Assembly (NCBI RefSeq): GCF_000762405.1
Contig: NZ_JRPQ01000092.1
Coordinates: 1 to 33,616 of the forward strand
Direction of reading: 5' to 3'
Origin: Hoylesella timonensis S9-PR14
GTDB taxonomy: Bacteria; Bacteroidota; Bacteroidia; Bacteroidales; Bacteroidaceae
DNA: 33,616 nucleotides
Shown: positions 1 through 7,434 of the stretch, piece by piece
Numbering within the stretch: position 1 is the first letter of the stretch
Layout: each line of letters opens with the position of its first letter
Made by a program: the position numbers and the translations under genes
Notes under the pieces: model-generated
What the model was told of the DNA's origin: nothing
Seen by the model: only the letters and a program-made list of their open reading frames with translations
Databases searched by the model: none

Positions 1-28
1 CGAAACGGAGTAGCAACTGGGACTACAA

Positions 29-247
29 GCAAAGACGGGGCGAAGCCCCAATAGGAATATAGCCCAGGGCAAACGCCCTGGGTGAGCGTTCATTAGCTAA
101 ATGGCGCGCTGTAAGCGCAACAGGAATCAATGGAGCATCCTTTCCCAATCATTCCTTTTGCTCTTTCAGAGCGCAAGATAGAGGCGCAACTGTACCCAGG
201 GTGTTACCCTGGGCTAAATTCTTATTGGGCTTTCAGCCCGTCTTTGC
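29..247. repeat. REP-like long inverted repeat
   Basis: Two arms of about 55 bases, 29-83 and 194-247, are imperfect reverse complements. Each arm has a GACGGG-type end, a segment around GCCCAATAAGAAT, and an inner CCCAGGG/CCCTGGG hairpin. Between them lie two more small hairpins: GCGC-N5-GCGC near 102-114, and GCTCT-TTC-AGAGC near 160-173. The pattern resembles REP/BIME-type elements mobilised by RAYT transposases, but no transposase is present. It is more GC-rich than its surroundings. The family assignment is inference; the inverted arms are seen directly. Confidence 0.7.
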
Positions 248-800
248 GGTATGCAAATCCTACATTCTAAAATTATGATGAGTAATACCTCACTGCTTTG
301 CCACGGCTCTACCATTGAAGAATCCTTGTTATGACAACTCATATAAATGGAAGAATGAAGAAAACAAACTAATGAATGCTTACATTCGCCGAATAAAGCA
401 AATCTGCCAACACTCGTTAGAGAAATACAGGTCACTGAACTACTACTGTAATGAAACGGAAGTAGAATTTTTTATCATTACAACGGAATGGCACGTAATA
501 ACACGGACGTGCTGTGAAATCTCGTGAAAACCAGTTGCGACGAATAACACATACAATGAACGAAGAGAGAAGGCTGTCCCACTCTCACAAGCACATTTGT
601 AACCTATTTCAAATAGGTTGTGTGTCTTTGCCAAGTTCTTATCATTCGGTGAACGCTTGCGTTCATTGAGCAAAACTATTGGACTTGTTTCATTTGCCCA
701 ATTCTTTGTTGAAACAAAAGGAAAAAGATTGTTTTTCAAAGCGAACAACGCCTCGTAAACGGAAGAGCCATGCAAGCAAAAGGAAATAAGCAGACGATGT
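248..800. other. Gene-free stretch
   Basis: I find no convincing gene here. Open frames of up to 110 codons occur on both strands, but they have no recognisable domain, odd composition for a Prevotella-like protein, and no promoter placed to serve them. The region contains two near-perfect palindromes (listed separately) and may be decayed mobile or repeat DNA lying between the REP-like element and the tRNA promoter. Confidence 0.55.
601..665. repeat. Two short perfect palindromes
   Basis: Positions 601-619 form a perfect 9-bp stem around a single C (AACCTATTT-C-AAATAGGTT). Positions 650-665 form a 7-bp stem with a 2-base loop (TGAACGC-TT-GCGTTCA). Neither is followed by a T run, so they do not look like intrinsic terminators. 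Their function is unknown. Confidence 0.6.
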
Positions 801-832
801 TTTGCGATTTACAAAAAATTACTATACCTTTG
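801..832 (+). promoter_or_regulatory. Bacteroidota promoter of the tRNA-Pro gene
   Basis: TTTG at 801-804 is separated by 20 bases from TACCTTTG at 825-832, matching the Bacteroidota -33/-7 consensus (TTTG, then TAnnTTTG). The expected transcription start is near 838-842, about 40 bases before the tRNA. Confidence 0.8.
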
Positions 833-879
833 CAAATGCTAAAGAAAGTAGAGTTGATTGAACCACAAGAATCAACTTA

Positions 880-955
880 CGGGATGTAGCGCAGTTGGTA
901 GCGCACTACGTTCGGGACGTAGGGGTCGGGCGTTCGAGTCGCCTCATCCCGACCA
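880..955 (+). tRNA. tRNA-Pro (anticodon CGG)
   Basis: A 76-nt cloverleaf reads CCG proline codons. The acceptor stem CGGGATG (880-886) pairs with CATCCCG (945-951). The anticodon stem CTACG/CGTAG (906-910, 918-922) holds the loop TTCGGGA, with anticodon CGG at 913-915. The T arm has the loop TTCGAGT. The discriminator A is at 952 and CCA at 953-955 is genome-encoded. It has its own upstream promoter and a terminator hairpin eight bases downstream, so it is a single-gene transcript. Confidence 0.97.
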
Positions 956-962
956 ATAACGC

Positions 963-1000
963 AAAAAGCACTTCATACTTTTCGTACGAAGTGCTTTTTT
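963..1000. terminator. Bidirectional terminator between tRNA-Pro and fhs
   Basis: The stem GCACTTC (968-974) pairs with GAAGTGC (988-994), with partial pairing further in. It is flanked by five A on the left and six T on the right, so it can stop transcription from both the plus-strand tRNA and the minus-strand fhs gene, which converge here. Confidence 0.9.
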
Positions 1001-1024
1001 ATTGTGAATCATTAGATTTCGTTT

Positions 1025-2692
1025 TTAGGACAAACCCTGAATTTCACCATTGACAACAGAAATGTTCTCGGCTGAAGGAATCTTGGGCAAGCCTGGCATG
1101 CGCATAATGTTTCCTGCAATCGCCACTATCATCTCTGCCCCCTTGTTAATAACGAAGTCACGAATAGTAATGTCAAAATTGGTTGGCATTCCATAGGCTT
1201 TCGCATCTTCAGAGAAAGAGTATTGTGTTTTTGCAATACATACAGGGAAGTGAGCGCATCCCAATTCCTCAATACGACTCAACATCTTCTTGGCTGCAGG
1301 CTTGAGAATAACGTCACGTGCTCCATAAAGTTGCAGCGCAATCTTGCGTACTTTATCTTCTACCGAGTCGTTATCATCATACAACATCTTTAGCGGTGTT
1401 GAAGGCTTTTGCGCAATGGTGTCCACAACCAGACGTGCCAATGCTTCTGCTCCTTTTCCTCCGTCAACGAAGGCGGTATTGATAGCACAACCTACGCCTA
1501 ACTCTTGGCAATGCTCTTGAATCAACTGTAACTCCTCATTAGTGTCCGTTGGAAATCGATTGATGCAGACAACCACTGTCTGACCGAAGGATTGAAGGTT
1601 GTGAATGTGCTTGTCCATATTGGCAAAGCCCTGCTTAATTCCTTCAATATGCGGTTCCTTGATAGACGACAAGTCAATACCACCGTGCATTTTCAACGCT
1701 TGTGCGGTAGCTACTAACACCGTCAGTTTAGGAGAAATACCAGCCTTACGACATTTGATATCAAAGAACTTCTCTGCTCCTAAATCAGCACCGAATCCTC
1801 CCTCTGTAATAGCGTACTCTCCAAAGGTCATCGCCATCTTAGTTGCCATGACACTGTTACAACCGTGTGCGATATTGGCGAAGGGTCCACCATGGATAAA
1901 GGCAGGTGTGTTCTCTGTGGTCTGGACTAAGTTTGGATGAATAGCATCATGCAAAATAGCGGTAATGGCACCTGCCACACCGAGGTCTTTCACTGTAAAA
2001 GGCTTTCCTTCAATGGTAAAGCCCAAAAGGATATTCTCAATTCGTCTCAACAAATCATCTTCATCCTGAGCCAAACAAAGGATTGCCATAATTTCAGATG
2101 CAGGCGTAATATCAAAGCCTGACTCAGAAACAATGCCGTCGGTACGTCCACCCAATCCTGTGATAATGTTACGCAAGTTGCGATCGTTCACATCCAGGAC
2201 TCGTCTCCAAAGCACTTCTTTTAAGGCAAACCCCTCGTCACGATGCTGGTAACAATAGTTATCCAACAAGGCTGAAATCATATTATTAGCCGAAGTAATG
2301 GCATGGAAATCACCTGTGAAGTGAAGATTTATCTTCTCCATTGGCAGCACCTGTGCATAACCTCCACCTGCAGCTCCACCTTTCATTCCAAAGCAAGGAC
2401 CTAAAGAAGGTTCGCGCAAAGCAACAATGGTTTTCTTTCCAATCCTGTTCATTCCCAATGCCAGCCCGACACTGACCGTTGTTTTACCATTTCCTGTTTT
2501 GGTAGGTGTAATAGAAGTCACCAAAATAAGATTGGATTTTTTTACCTTCTCATCATCAATCAGGGTGTAAGGCACTTTTGCTATATACTTTCCATAAGGC
2601 TCTAAATCGTCCTCTGGAATATTAATTTGACGTGCGATGTCACCAATAAGGTTTAATTTTGCCTCATGAGCAATTTCTGAGTCTGTTTTCAT
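1025..2692 (-). CDS. fhs: Formate-tetrahydrofolate ligase
   Basis: ATP-dependent cytosolic enzyme that joins formate to tetrahydrofolate, giving 10-formyl-THF for purine synthesis and formyl-Met-tRNA. The 555 residues match the usual length of the family (about 556). The P-loop [11 protein letters not shown] is at residues 62-72. The highly conserved block [20 protein letters not shown] starts near residue 92, and LHFTGDFHA near 123. The P-loop differs from the commonest TPTPAGEGKTT form, but the change keeps GKTT. The gene is monocistronic: it has its own promoter at 2731-2761 and a terminator shared with tRNA-Pro. Identification is firm. Confidence 0.98.
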   Translation of the reverse strand: MKTDSEIAHEAKLNLIGDIARQINIPEDDLEPYGKYIAKVPYTLIDDEKVKKSNLILVTSITPTKTGNGKTTVSVGLALGMNRIGKKTIVALREPSLGPCFGMKGGAAGGGYAQVLPMEKINLHFTGDFHAITSANNMISALLDNYCYQHRDEGFALKEVLWRRVLDVNDRNLRNIITGLGGRTDGIVSESGFDITPASEIMAILCLAQDEDDLLRRIENILLGFTIEGKPFTVKDLGVAGAITAILHDAIHPNLVQTTENTPAFIHGGPFANIAHGCNSVMATKMAMTFGEYAITEGGFGADLGAEKFFDIKCRKAGISPKLTVLVATAQALKMHGGIDLSSIKEPHIEGIKQGFANMDKHIHNLQSFGQTVVVCINRFPTDTNEELQLIQEHCQELGVGCAINTAFVDGGKGAEALARLVVDTIAQKPSTPLKMLYDDNDSVEDKVRKIALQLYGARDVILKPAAKKMLSRIEELGCAHFPVCIAKTQYSFSEDAKAYGMPTNFDITIRDFVINKGAEMIVAIAGNIMRMPGLPKIPSAENISVVNGEIQGLS

Positions 2693-2730
2693 TTTAATTG
2701 ATTAGCTTAAGTTTGACATATTAGATGCTC

Positions 2731-2761
2731 CAAATTTACTTGAAAAAACTTCAAGGTGCAA
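2731..2761 (-). promoter_or_regulatory. fhs promoter
   Basis: On the minus strand, TTG (2761-2759) is followed after 20 bases by TAAATTTG (2738-2731), a good -33/-7 pair. The start codon lies 38 bases downstream of the -7 box. Confidence 0.75.
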
Positions 2762-2849
2762 CCTTTTTACCTATTATTTGCCTTTCATACCGTTAAAAGA
2801 AGTATGGACATACTGATGAGGACAAGATTTGAAACAGGCATCATTGGTG

Positions 2850-4055
2850 CTACTCATCGAGACACTGATCAAGTTCTTTTATAATTTCTTCCTTGTCAAG
2901 ATTTTGCCCAATGAACACTAACTTCTGCATGCGGTCACCATATTGTTCGTCCCAATCACGCTGAAGTCCGGGGTTCTGCGCCATATACTTTTGCAGTTGT
3001 TCAGCTGGCATGGTAGCATACCACTGCCCAGCATCGCGAATTTGAACCTGTTTTCCTGCCTGTTCAAAAACATAACATTTATCTTTTTCATCGTGAAAAT
3101 AACAAATTCCCTTGCAACGAATAATGTTCTTAGGCCAACGACGAGCAACAAAATCATCGAACAATCCGAGATTAAACGGAGGACGTCGATAATAGACAAA
3201 CGTTTCTATATGATATTCGAGTGCCTCTCCACTCTCTTCGTTCTCAATTCCCTCATGTTCATCGTGGTGGTGATGATGGTGGTGATGATGCTCCTGCGCC
3301 GTATGAGAAGGCTCAGTGTCACCATGATTTTCTATCTCTGCTATCCAACTGGCAGAGGTAGCCACCTTTTCAAAATCGAACATATCTGTATGAAGGATTA
3401 AATCTAAATCGATATCACCATAGTTACAGGTCAAGATTTGTGCCTTGGGTTGAATGGCACGGATAATCTTCTTCACCTTTTCCAGTTCTTCTGCGCTCAC
3501 TTCTGCCGCCTTGTTCAGCACGATAAAGTTGCAAAATTCTATTTGTTCGATGACTAACCGCTCCAAATCATCGTCATCAATGTTTTGCTTCAGCAAGTCG
3601 TCTCCAACATTAAACTCATCGCGCAACCGCAAGGCATCAACCACGGTGACAATAGCATCCAGTTTCGCAATGCCATTTTTAGCCAAATGAGGATACAGTT
3701 CGGGATATGCACAAATGGTTTGAGCTATCGGAGCTGGCTCACAAATGCCACTTGCCTCAATAACAATATAATCGAACTTATTCATCCGAACAATATCATT
3801 CAGTTGTTCTATCAGGTCCACCTTCAGTGTGCAACAGATACAACCATTTTGAAGTGCCACCAAACTATCGTCTTTCTGACCCACTACGCCACCTTGTTCA
3901 ATCAGGTCGGCATCGATATTAACTTCTCCAATGTCGTTGACAATAACGGCGAACTTGATACCTTTCTTATTCGATAAAATGCGATTCACCAAAGTAGTCT
4001 TACCACTTCCCAAATATCCAGTAAGCAATAAAACAGGAGTTTCTTGTATTTTCAT
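2850..4055 (-). CDS. CobW/COG0523-family GTPase, probable metal chaperone
   Basis: G3E-family P-loop GTPase of the CobW/YjiA/ZNG group, which load or buffer metals (zinc, cobalt) for client proteins in the cytoplasm. Seen in its 401 residues: Walker A GYLGSGKTT at 13-21; the hallmark metal-binding CxCC motif (GCICC, 71-75); a Walker B-like region VIEASGICEP near 98-107; an NKxD-like LNKAAE at 180-185; a loop with nine consecutive His at 256-264 and further His at 251 and 267; and a C-terminal CobW_C domain from about residue 284. No cobalamin, nitrile hydratase or Zur-like gene is next to it, so the metal and client cannot be assigned. Zinc is the likeliest metal by analogy. A -7 box lies about 28 bases upstream of the start. 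Confidence 0.92.
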   Translation of the reverse strand: MKIQETPVLLLTGYLGSGKTTLVNRILSNKKGIKFAVIVNDIGEVNIDADLIEQGGVVGQKDDSLVALQNGCICCTLKVDLIEQLNDIVRMNKFDYIVIEASGICEPAPIAQTICAYPELYPHLAKNGIAKLDAIVTVVDALRLRDEFNVGDDLLKQNIDDDDLERLVIEQIEFCNFIVLNKAAEVSAEELEKVKKIIRAIQPKAQILTCNYGDIDLDLILHTDMFDFEKVATSASWIAEIENHGDTEPSHTAQEHHHHHHHHHDEHEGIENEESGEALEYHIETFVYYRRPPFNLGLFDDFVARRWPKNIIRCKGICYFHDEKDKCYVFEQAGKQVQIRDAGQWYATMPAEQLQKYMAQNPGLQRDWDEQYGDRMQKLVFIGQNLDKEEIIKELDQCLDE

Positions 4056-4082
4056 TTCTTCTTATATTTTACGTTGTTCATG

Positions 4083-4090
4083 CAAATGTA
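4083..4090 (-). promoter_or_regulatory. Possible -7 box of the CobW-like gene
   Basis: TACATTTG on the minus strand matches TAnnTTTG and lies 27 bases upstream of the start codon. I see no good -33 TTG at the expected distance, so this may be a regulated promoter. Confidence 0.5.
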
Positions 4091-4222
4091 GACAAAATTC
4101 TTGAATTCTCACCTTATTGGAATTAAAAACGGAAATAAAACTTGCCAAAAACTTAACACCTAAAAACGCAAACAAATGGAGCTAATGACAGTGCCAAAGG
4201 ACATGAAAAACGATAGAAACGG

Positions 4223-5143
4223 TTATTCCGAGAAAGAAACATAAGGCGAAAGTCGTGCTATCACGTCAGGTGTGAAATCTGGAAGCATGCTTAAATCCTC
4301 CCAACGATGTATGGGACCCTTCAAACGTCGATAATCTACAATGGCTCGAGCTCTGTAATAACCAATGTAAGGATGTCGCTTGAGCTGATGTATGGATAAC
4401 CGATTGATAAACAGACGTTGGATTTGTTCTGTGTCATGCTTTGAAATACGGAAATAAGGCAAAGATTCTTCTGGGAAATCTTCTATTTCTAACAGTTGTT
4501 GCGTTGAATAAAACCCTCCCAATCGGGTACGGTAACGAATGATTTGACGTGCGTAATAGCTCCCAATGCCAGGCACCTTTTTTAATAAATTAGTATCTGC
4601 CGTGTTCACTGAGATATGTTCTGAAGATTTTATTTTGACGGGAAAGCGGAGCGTATCACGCCCATAGCCCACAGTTTTGTTCACCGATGCGACCGCTTCT
4701 GCAGCTGGTTGATAATCTGAACCAATATGGATATAGGGTTCGAGTGTTCGATATTGCTTCTGTGTTAATCCATAAAGACGTGCAAAATCGCTGCGCTGAC
4801 GATATACGCCTCCTGCTGCTCTATACTTATATATATTCCGAACTTGCCACGGTTGGAGTCCTAAGCGTAACAAAGCTGTGCTGTCTGCTGTATTAGGATC
4901 GAAAGGGAAGAGTTCTATTTGTCGACCTTCCACACGGTAATATACAGCAGGTTGCTGTCCATAGCGGTCAACATGAACATCCCGATAAGCAAATACCGTG
5001 TCATGAATGGGGGTATTGGCGTCAATATTCTTTGGGTCACTAAAGACATAGAACAGTATTGTCGCTCCAACACCTAAGAGCAACAGAAATAAAAGTGCCT
5101 TGCGATCTGACTTGTTAAAATAAAAAAAATCCTTGAAAGACAT
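4223..5143 (-). CDS. Membrane-anchored protein with three helix-hairpin-helix units
   Basis: A 306-residue protein with a short basic N-terminus, one membrane segment (about residues 15-34), a linker, and three helix-hairpin-helix units at about 81-138, 177-232 and 245-303. The middle one has the classic VPGIGSYYARQIIRYR core (190-205). HhH units of the ComEA type bind DNA without sequence preference. A single-span anchor with the HhH part outside the cytoplasm would fit a DNA-uptake role, but no comEC or other competence gene is nearby, so that is inference. The ATG at 5143 was chosen over a GTG one codon earlier. No clear promoter was found; the gene is divergent from the VanZ-like gene. 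Confidence 0.85.
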   Translation of the reverse strand: MSFKDFFYFNKSDRKALLFLLLLGVGATILFYVFSDPKNIDANTPIHDTVFAYRDVHVDRYGQQPAVYYRVEGRQIELFPFDPNTADSTALLRLGLQPWQVRNIYKYRAAGGVYRQRSDFARLYGLTQKQYRTLEPYIHIGSDYQPAAEAVASVNKTVGYGRDTLRFPVKIKSSEHISVNTADTNLLKKVPGIGSYYARQIIRYRTRLGGFYSTQQLLEIEDFPEESLPYFRISKHDTEQIQRLFINRLSIHQLKRHPYIGYYRARAIVDYRRLKGPIHRWEDLSMLPDFTPDVIARLSPYVSFSE

Positions 5144-5260
5144 CACTATTCAAGATGATTGTTAAGATATGGGCGGACTTCCATAGCAGAGATAGCACCT
5201 CATCAGCACGAGCAAATGATTTTCACTCCACAATTGTTTCTTATCATGAACAAAATACTG

Positions 5261-5268
5261 TAACTTTG
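5261..5268 (+). promoter_or_regulatory. -7 box of the VanZ-like gene
   Basis: TAACTTTG matches TAnnTTTG and lies 22 bases before the start codon. The best upstream element is TTGTTTC at 5234-5240, whose TTTC part is 20 bases from the -7 box, so the -33 match is imperfect. Confidence 0.6.
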
Positions 5269-5290
5269 CACCGTACATTGTCGAAAGCAA

Positions 5291-5698
5291 ATGAAACAAC
5301 AGATTTCCCATTTTCTGCGAACATATCCCGTGACTTTGACTTTGGTCATTGGCATTTGGATTGTATGTCTCATTCCAATTCCAGAGACACCATTGAGCGA
5401 TGTTGCCTTAATGGATAAGTGGACACACATTGCATTATACTTTGTGCTCACGTCTTGCATTTACTGGGAGGACCTCAAGAGTCGACGACCGCTCACCTCT
5501 AAGCTACTGTTCATCATCGCTTTTCTGACTCCTCTATTGATGGGAGGGCTCATCGAGATTGTTCAAGCAACATGTACCCATGGCAATCGAAGTGGAGATT
5601 GGTACGACTTCCTTGCCAACAGCATTGGTGTCATCTTAGCGCAACTTATTGGTATTCTTCTGGTAAGGTATTTTTCCAGTCGGAATAAGGATGATTGA
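5291..5698 (+). CDS. VanZ-like family membrane protein
   Basis: A 135-residue integral membrane protein with about four hydrophobic segments (roughly residues 12-30, 45-60, 72-92 and 107-127). It shows family signatures DKWTHIALYFVLT (42-54), a conserved IEIVQ (88-92), and GDWYDFLANSIG (101-112). VanZ was named for low-level teicoplanin resistance in enterococci, but the role of these small stand-alone relatives is unknown and resistance should not be inferred. Its last 53 bases overlap the end of the convergent CYTH gene. Confidence 0.85.
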   Translation: MKQQISHFLRTYPVTLTLVIGIWIVCLIPIPETPLSDVALMDKWTHIALYFVLTSCIYWEDLKSRRPLTSKLLFIIAFLTPLLMGGLIEIVQATCTHGNRSGDWYDFLANSIGVILAQLIGILLVRYFSSRNKDD

Positions 5699-6146
5699 GC
5701 ATGTATTTGTTGTAAAACCGTGCATCGCCAGTCACCTCCATTCCAATAAAATCGGGTTTCACATAAGGCTCTTGTTCATGAGCCAATTCCACTTCTGCCA
5801 ACACCAAACCTTCATTGTCTCCGTAGAATTCATCCACTTCAAAGGTATGTGCTCCGCTTTTAACCAAGTATCTACGCTTATCTATCACACCCCCTTGACA
5901 TAATTTGAAGAGATGTGATGCCTCCTCCATGGTTATTTCTGTCTCAAATTCATAGCGAGACAAGCCTCCATTGGTAGCCTTTCCTTTAATGGTTAGGTAA
6001 GCTTTATCGTCACGAGTTCTTATTCTGACGGTCGCCCCAATGCATGGAAGGTAGCCTTGTTGGATATGACTGCTTGAGAAAGCAAACTGCTTATAGGCGT
6101 TACCTTTCTTTACCAAGAACTTCCGTTCTATTTCTAATCCGCTCAT
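5646..6146 (-). CDS. CYTH-domain protein, probable triphosphate tunnel enzyme
   Basis: A 166-residue single-domain CYTH protein of the triphosphate tunnel metalloenzyme superfamily (inorganic or thiamine triphosphatases, class IV adenylate cyclases). The ExExK metal-binding signature is at the N-terminus (E5, E7, K9 in LEIERKFLV). Basic strands expected to line the tunnel follow (TVRIRTRDDKAYLTIKG). A later conserved FEVDEF segment is typical. The ATG at 6146 was chosen because it gives the canonical N-terminus; an upstream in-frame extension would run into the small gene before it. The start lies two bases after the stop of that gene, suggesting coupling. The likely activity is hydrolysis of a triphosphate; the substrate cannot be told from sequence. 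Confidence 0.9.
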   Translation of the reverse strand: MSGLEIERKFLVKKGNAYKQFAFSSSHIQQGYLPCIGATVRIRTRDDKAYLTIKGKATNGGLSRYEFETEITMEEASHLFKLCQGGVIDKRRYLVKSGAHTFEVDEFYGDNEGLVLAEVELAHEQEPYVKPDFIGMEVTGDARFYNKYMLNHPYSDWKNTLPEEYQ

Positions 6147-6148
6147 TA

Positions 6149-6286
6149 TTAAACATTCAGCGCAACAATCATCCATATTATGGCACAAACAAGCAATGCG
6201 ATGGAGAGCCATTTGATGACATTCTTTGCCTGCTTCTCTTGTCTTGCGTCACGCTTTGTTCTGTTGAATTTGTTTTTTCCACTCAT
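6149..6286 (-). CDS. Small single-span membrane protein (45 aa)
   Basis: A 45-residue frame starting MSGKNKFNRTKRDAR. It has a strongly basic N-terminal half (nine Lys/Arg in the first 21 residues) and one hydrophobic C-terminal segment (about 27-44: LSIALLVCAIIWMIVALN). It sits 23 bases after prfB and 2 bases before the CYTH start, filling the gap exactly, which supports it as a real gene. The layout suggests an inner-membrane tail anchor with its basic head in the cytoplasm. I do not recognise a family and give no function. It is easily missed because of its length. Confidence 0.75.
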   Translation of the reverse strand: MSGKNKFNRTKRDARQEKQAKNVIKWLSIALLVCAIIWMIVALNV

Positions 6287-6309
6287 CTTTGTATGATTTA
6301 AAAGGTTAG

Positions 6310-7434
6310 TTAATCTTCACTTTCCACCACGGGGAACTCCATTAAATAGGCTTTTATAAAATCATCTATCTTCCCATCCATCACTCCATCTACATCGGTT
6401 GTTTGGAAATTGGTACGATGATCCTTCACTCTTCGATCGTCAAAAACATAACTTCGGATTTGACTTCCCCATTCTATTTTCTTCTTTCCTGCTTCTATTT
6501 TTGCCTGTGCTTCGAGCCGTTTCTTCATGGCACGATCGTACAGTTGGCTCTTCAGCAGCTGCATCGCCTTGGCTCGGTTCTTCGGTTGGTCGCGCGTTTC
6601 GGTGTTCTCTATCAGGATTTCTTCCTCTTCTCCAGTGTCTGGGTCATGATATTGATAGCGAAGACGCACCCCAGATTCTACCTTATTGACATTTTGTCCA
6701 CCAGCTCCGCTCGATCTAAACGTATCCCAGGAAACACAAGCGGGGTCTACAAAGACCTCTATGGTGTCGTCTACCAATGGAGAAACAAAAACACTGGCAA
6801 AGCTTGTCATTCGCTTTCCTTGCGCATTAAATGGTGAAACACGCACCAAACGATGCACTCCATTCTCACTTTTCAAGAACCCATAGGCGTATTCGTTTCC
6901 CTCTATCTTCATGGTAACACTCTTAATCCCAGCCTCTTCACCATCTTGGATGTCACTCACCGTACACTTATAGTCATGCGCTTCAGCCCATCGCATATAC
7001 ATACGCATGAGCATTTGCGCCCAATCTTGGCTCTCTGTACCGCCAGCGCCCGAATTTATCTTCATGACACAGTCCATAGGGTCTTCTTTCTGGCGCAACA
7101 TATTCTTGAGTTCCAAATCTTCTATGGCGGCTATGGCTTTGGCATAGTCATGGTCCAACTCTTCTTCGGTGACCATTTCATCACGATAGAATTCAAACGC
7201 CAACTGTAATTCATCAGCCATCTGACGAACTTGCTCATAACCTTTCAGCCATTTCTCAATGCCTTTCACCTTGATCATTTGCTCCTGTGCGCACTGTGGG
7301 TCTTCCCAAAAGTCAGGAGCTTGCGTTCGCAGTTGTTCTTCTTCGAACTCTATCTTCTTTTGGTCAATATTCAAATAATGATGTAACGCCTGTGTGCGCT
7401 CTATCACATCCTTGAGTTGGTCACTTGTTATCAT
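6310..7434 (-). CDS. prfB: Peptide chain release factor 2
   Basis: Class I release factor that reads UGA and UAA stop codons and triggers peptidyl-tRNA hydrolysis on the ribosome. In 374 residues it shows the RF2 recognition tripeptide SPF (200-202) and the catalytic GGQ in SSGAGGQNVNKVESG (241-254). The reading frame is continuous from the ATG: the region equivalent to the E. coli autoregulatory frameshift reads HHYLNID (18-24), with no in-frame UGA. So there is no programmed +1 frameshift here. Its ATG overlaps the TGA of the upstream acyl-CoA ligase as ATGA, and a 45-residue gene follows. Confidence 0.97.
   Translation of the reverse strand: MITSDQLKDVIERTQALHHYLNIDQKKIEFEEEQLRTQAPDFWEDPQCAQEQMIKVKGIEKWLKGYEQVRQMADELQLAFEFYRDEMVTEEELDHDYAKAIAAIEDLELKNMLRQKEDPMDCVMKINSGAGGTESQDWAQMLMRMYMRWAEAHDYKCTVSDIQDGEEAGIKSVTMKIEGNEYAYGFLKSENGVHRLVRVSPFNAQGKRMTSFASVFVSPLVDDTIEVFVDPACVSWDTFRSSGAGGQNVNKVESGVRLRYQYHDPDTGEEEEILIENTETRDQPKNRAKAMQLLKSQLYDRAMKKRLEAQAKIEAGKKKIEWGSQIRSYVFDDRRVKDHRTNFQTTDVDGVMDGKIDDFIKAYLMEFPVVESED

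Noticed and set aside
315..527. 70-codon open frame on the plus strand
   Set aside because: Overlaps another frame of equal weakness, and has no family features or promoter.
443..775. 110-codon open frame on the minus strand
   Set aside because: No recognisable domain, no promoter, in a gene-free region with palindromes and next to a REP-like element. A genome-wide repeat search would be decisive and I cannot run it.
5291..5698. Glycopeptide resistance gene
   Set aside because: VanZ-like proteins are widespread in species without resistance, and no vanHAX genes are near.
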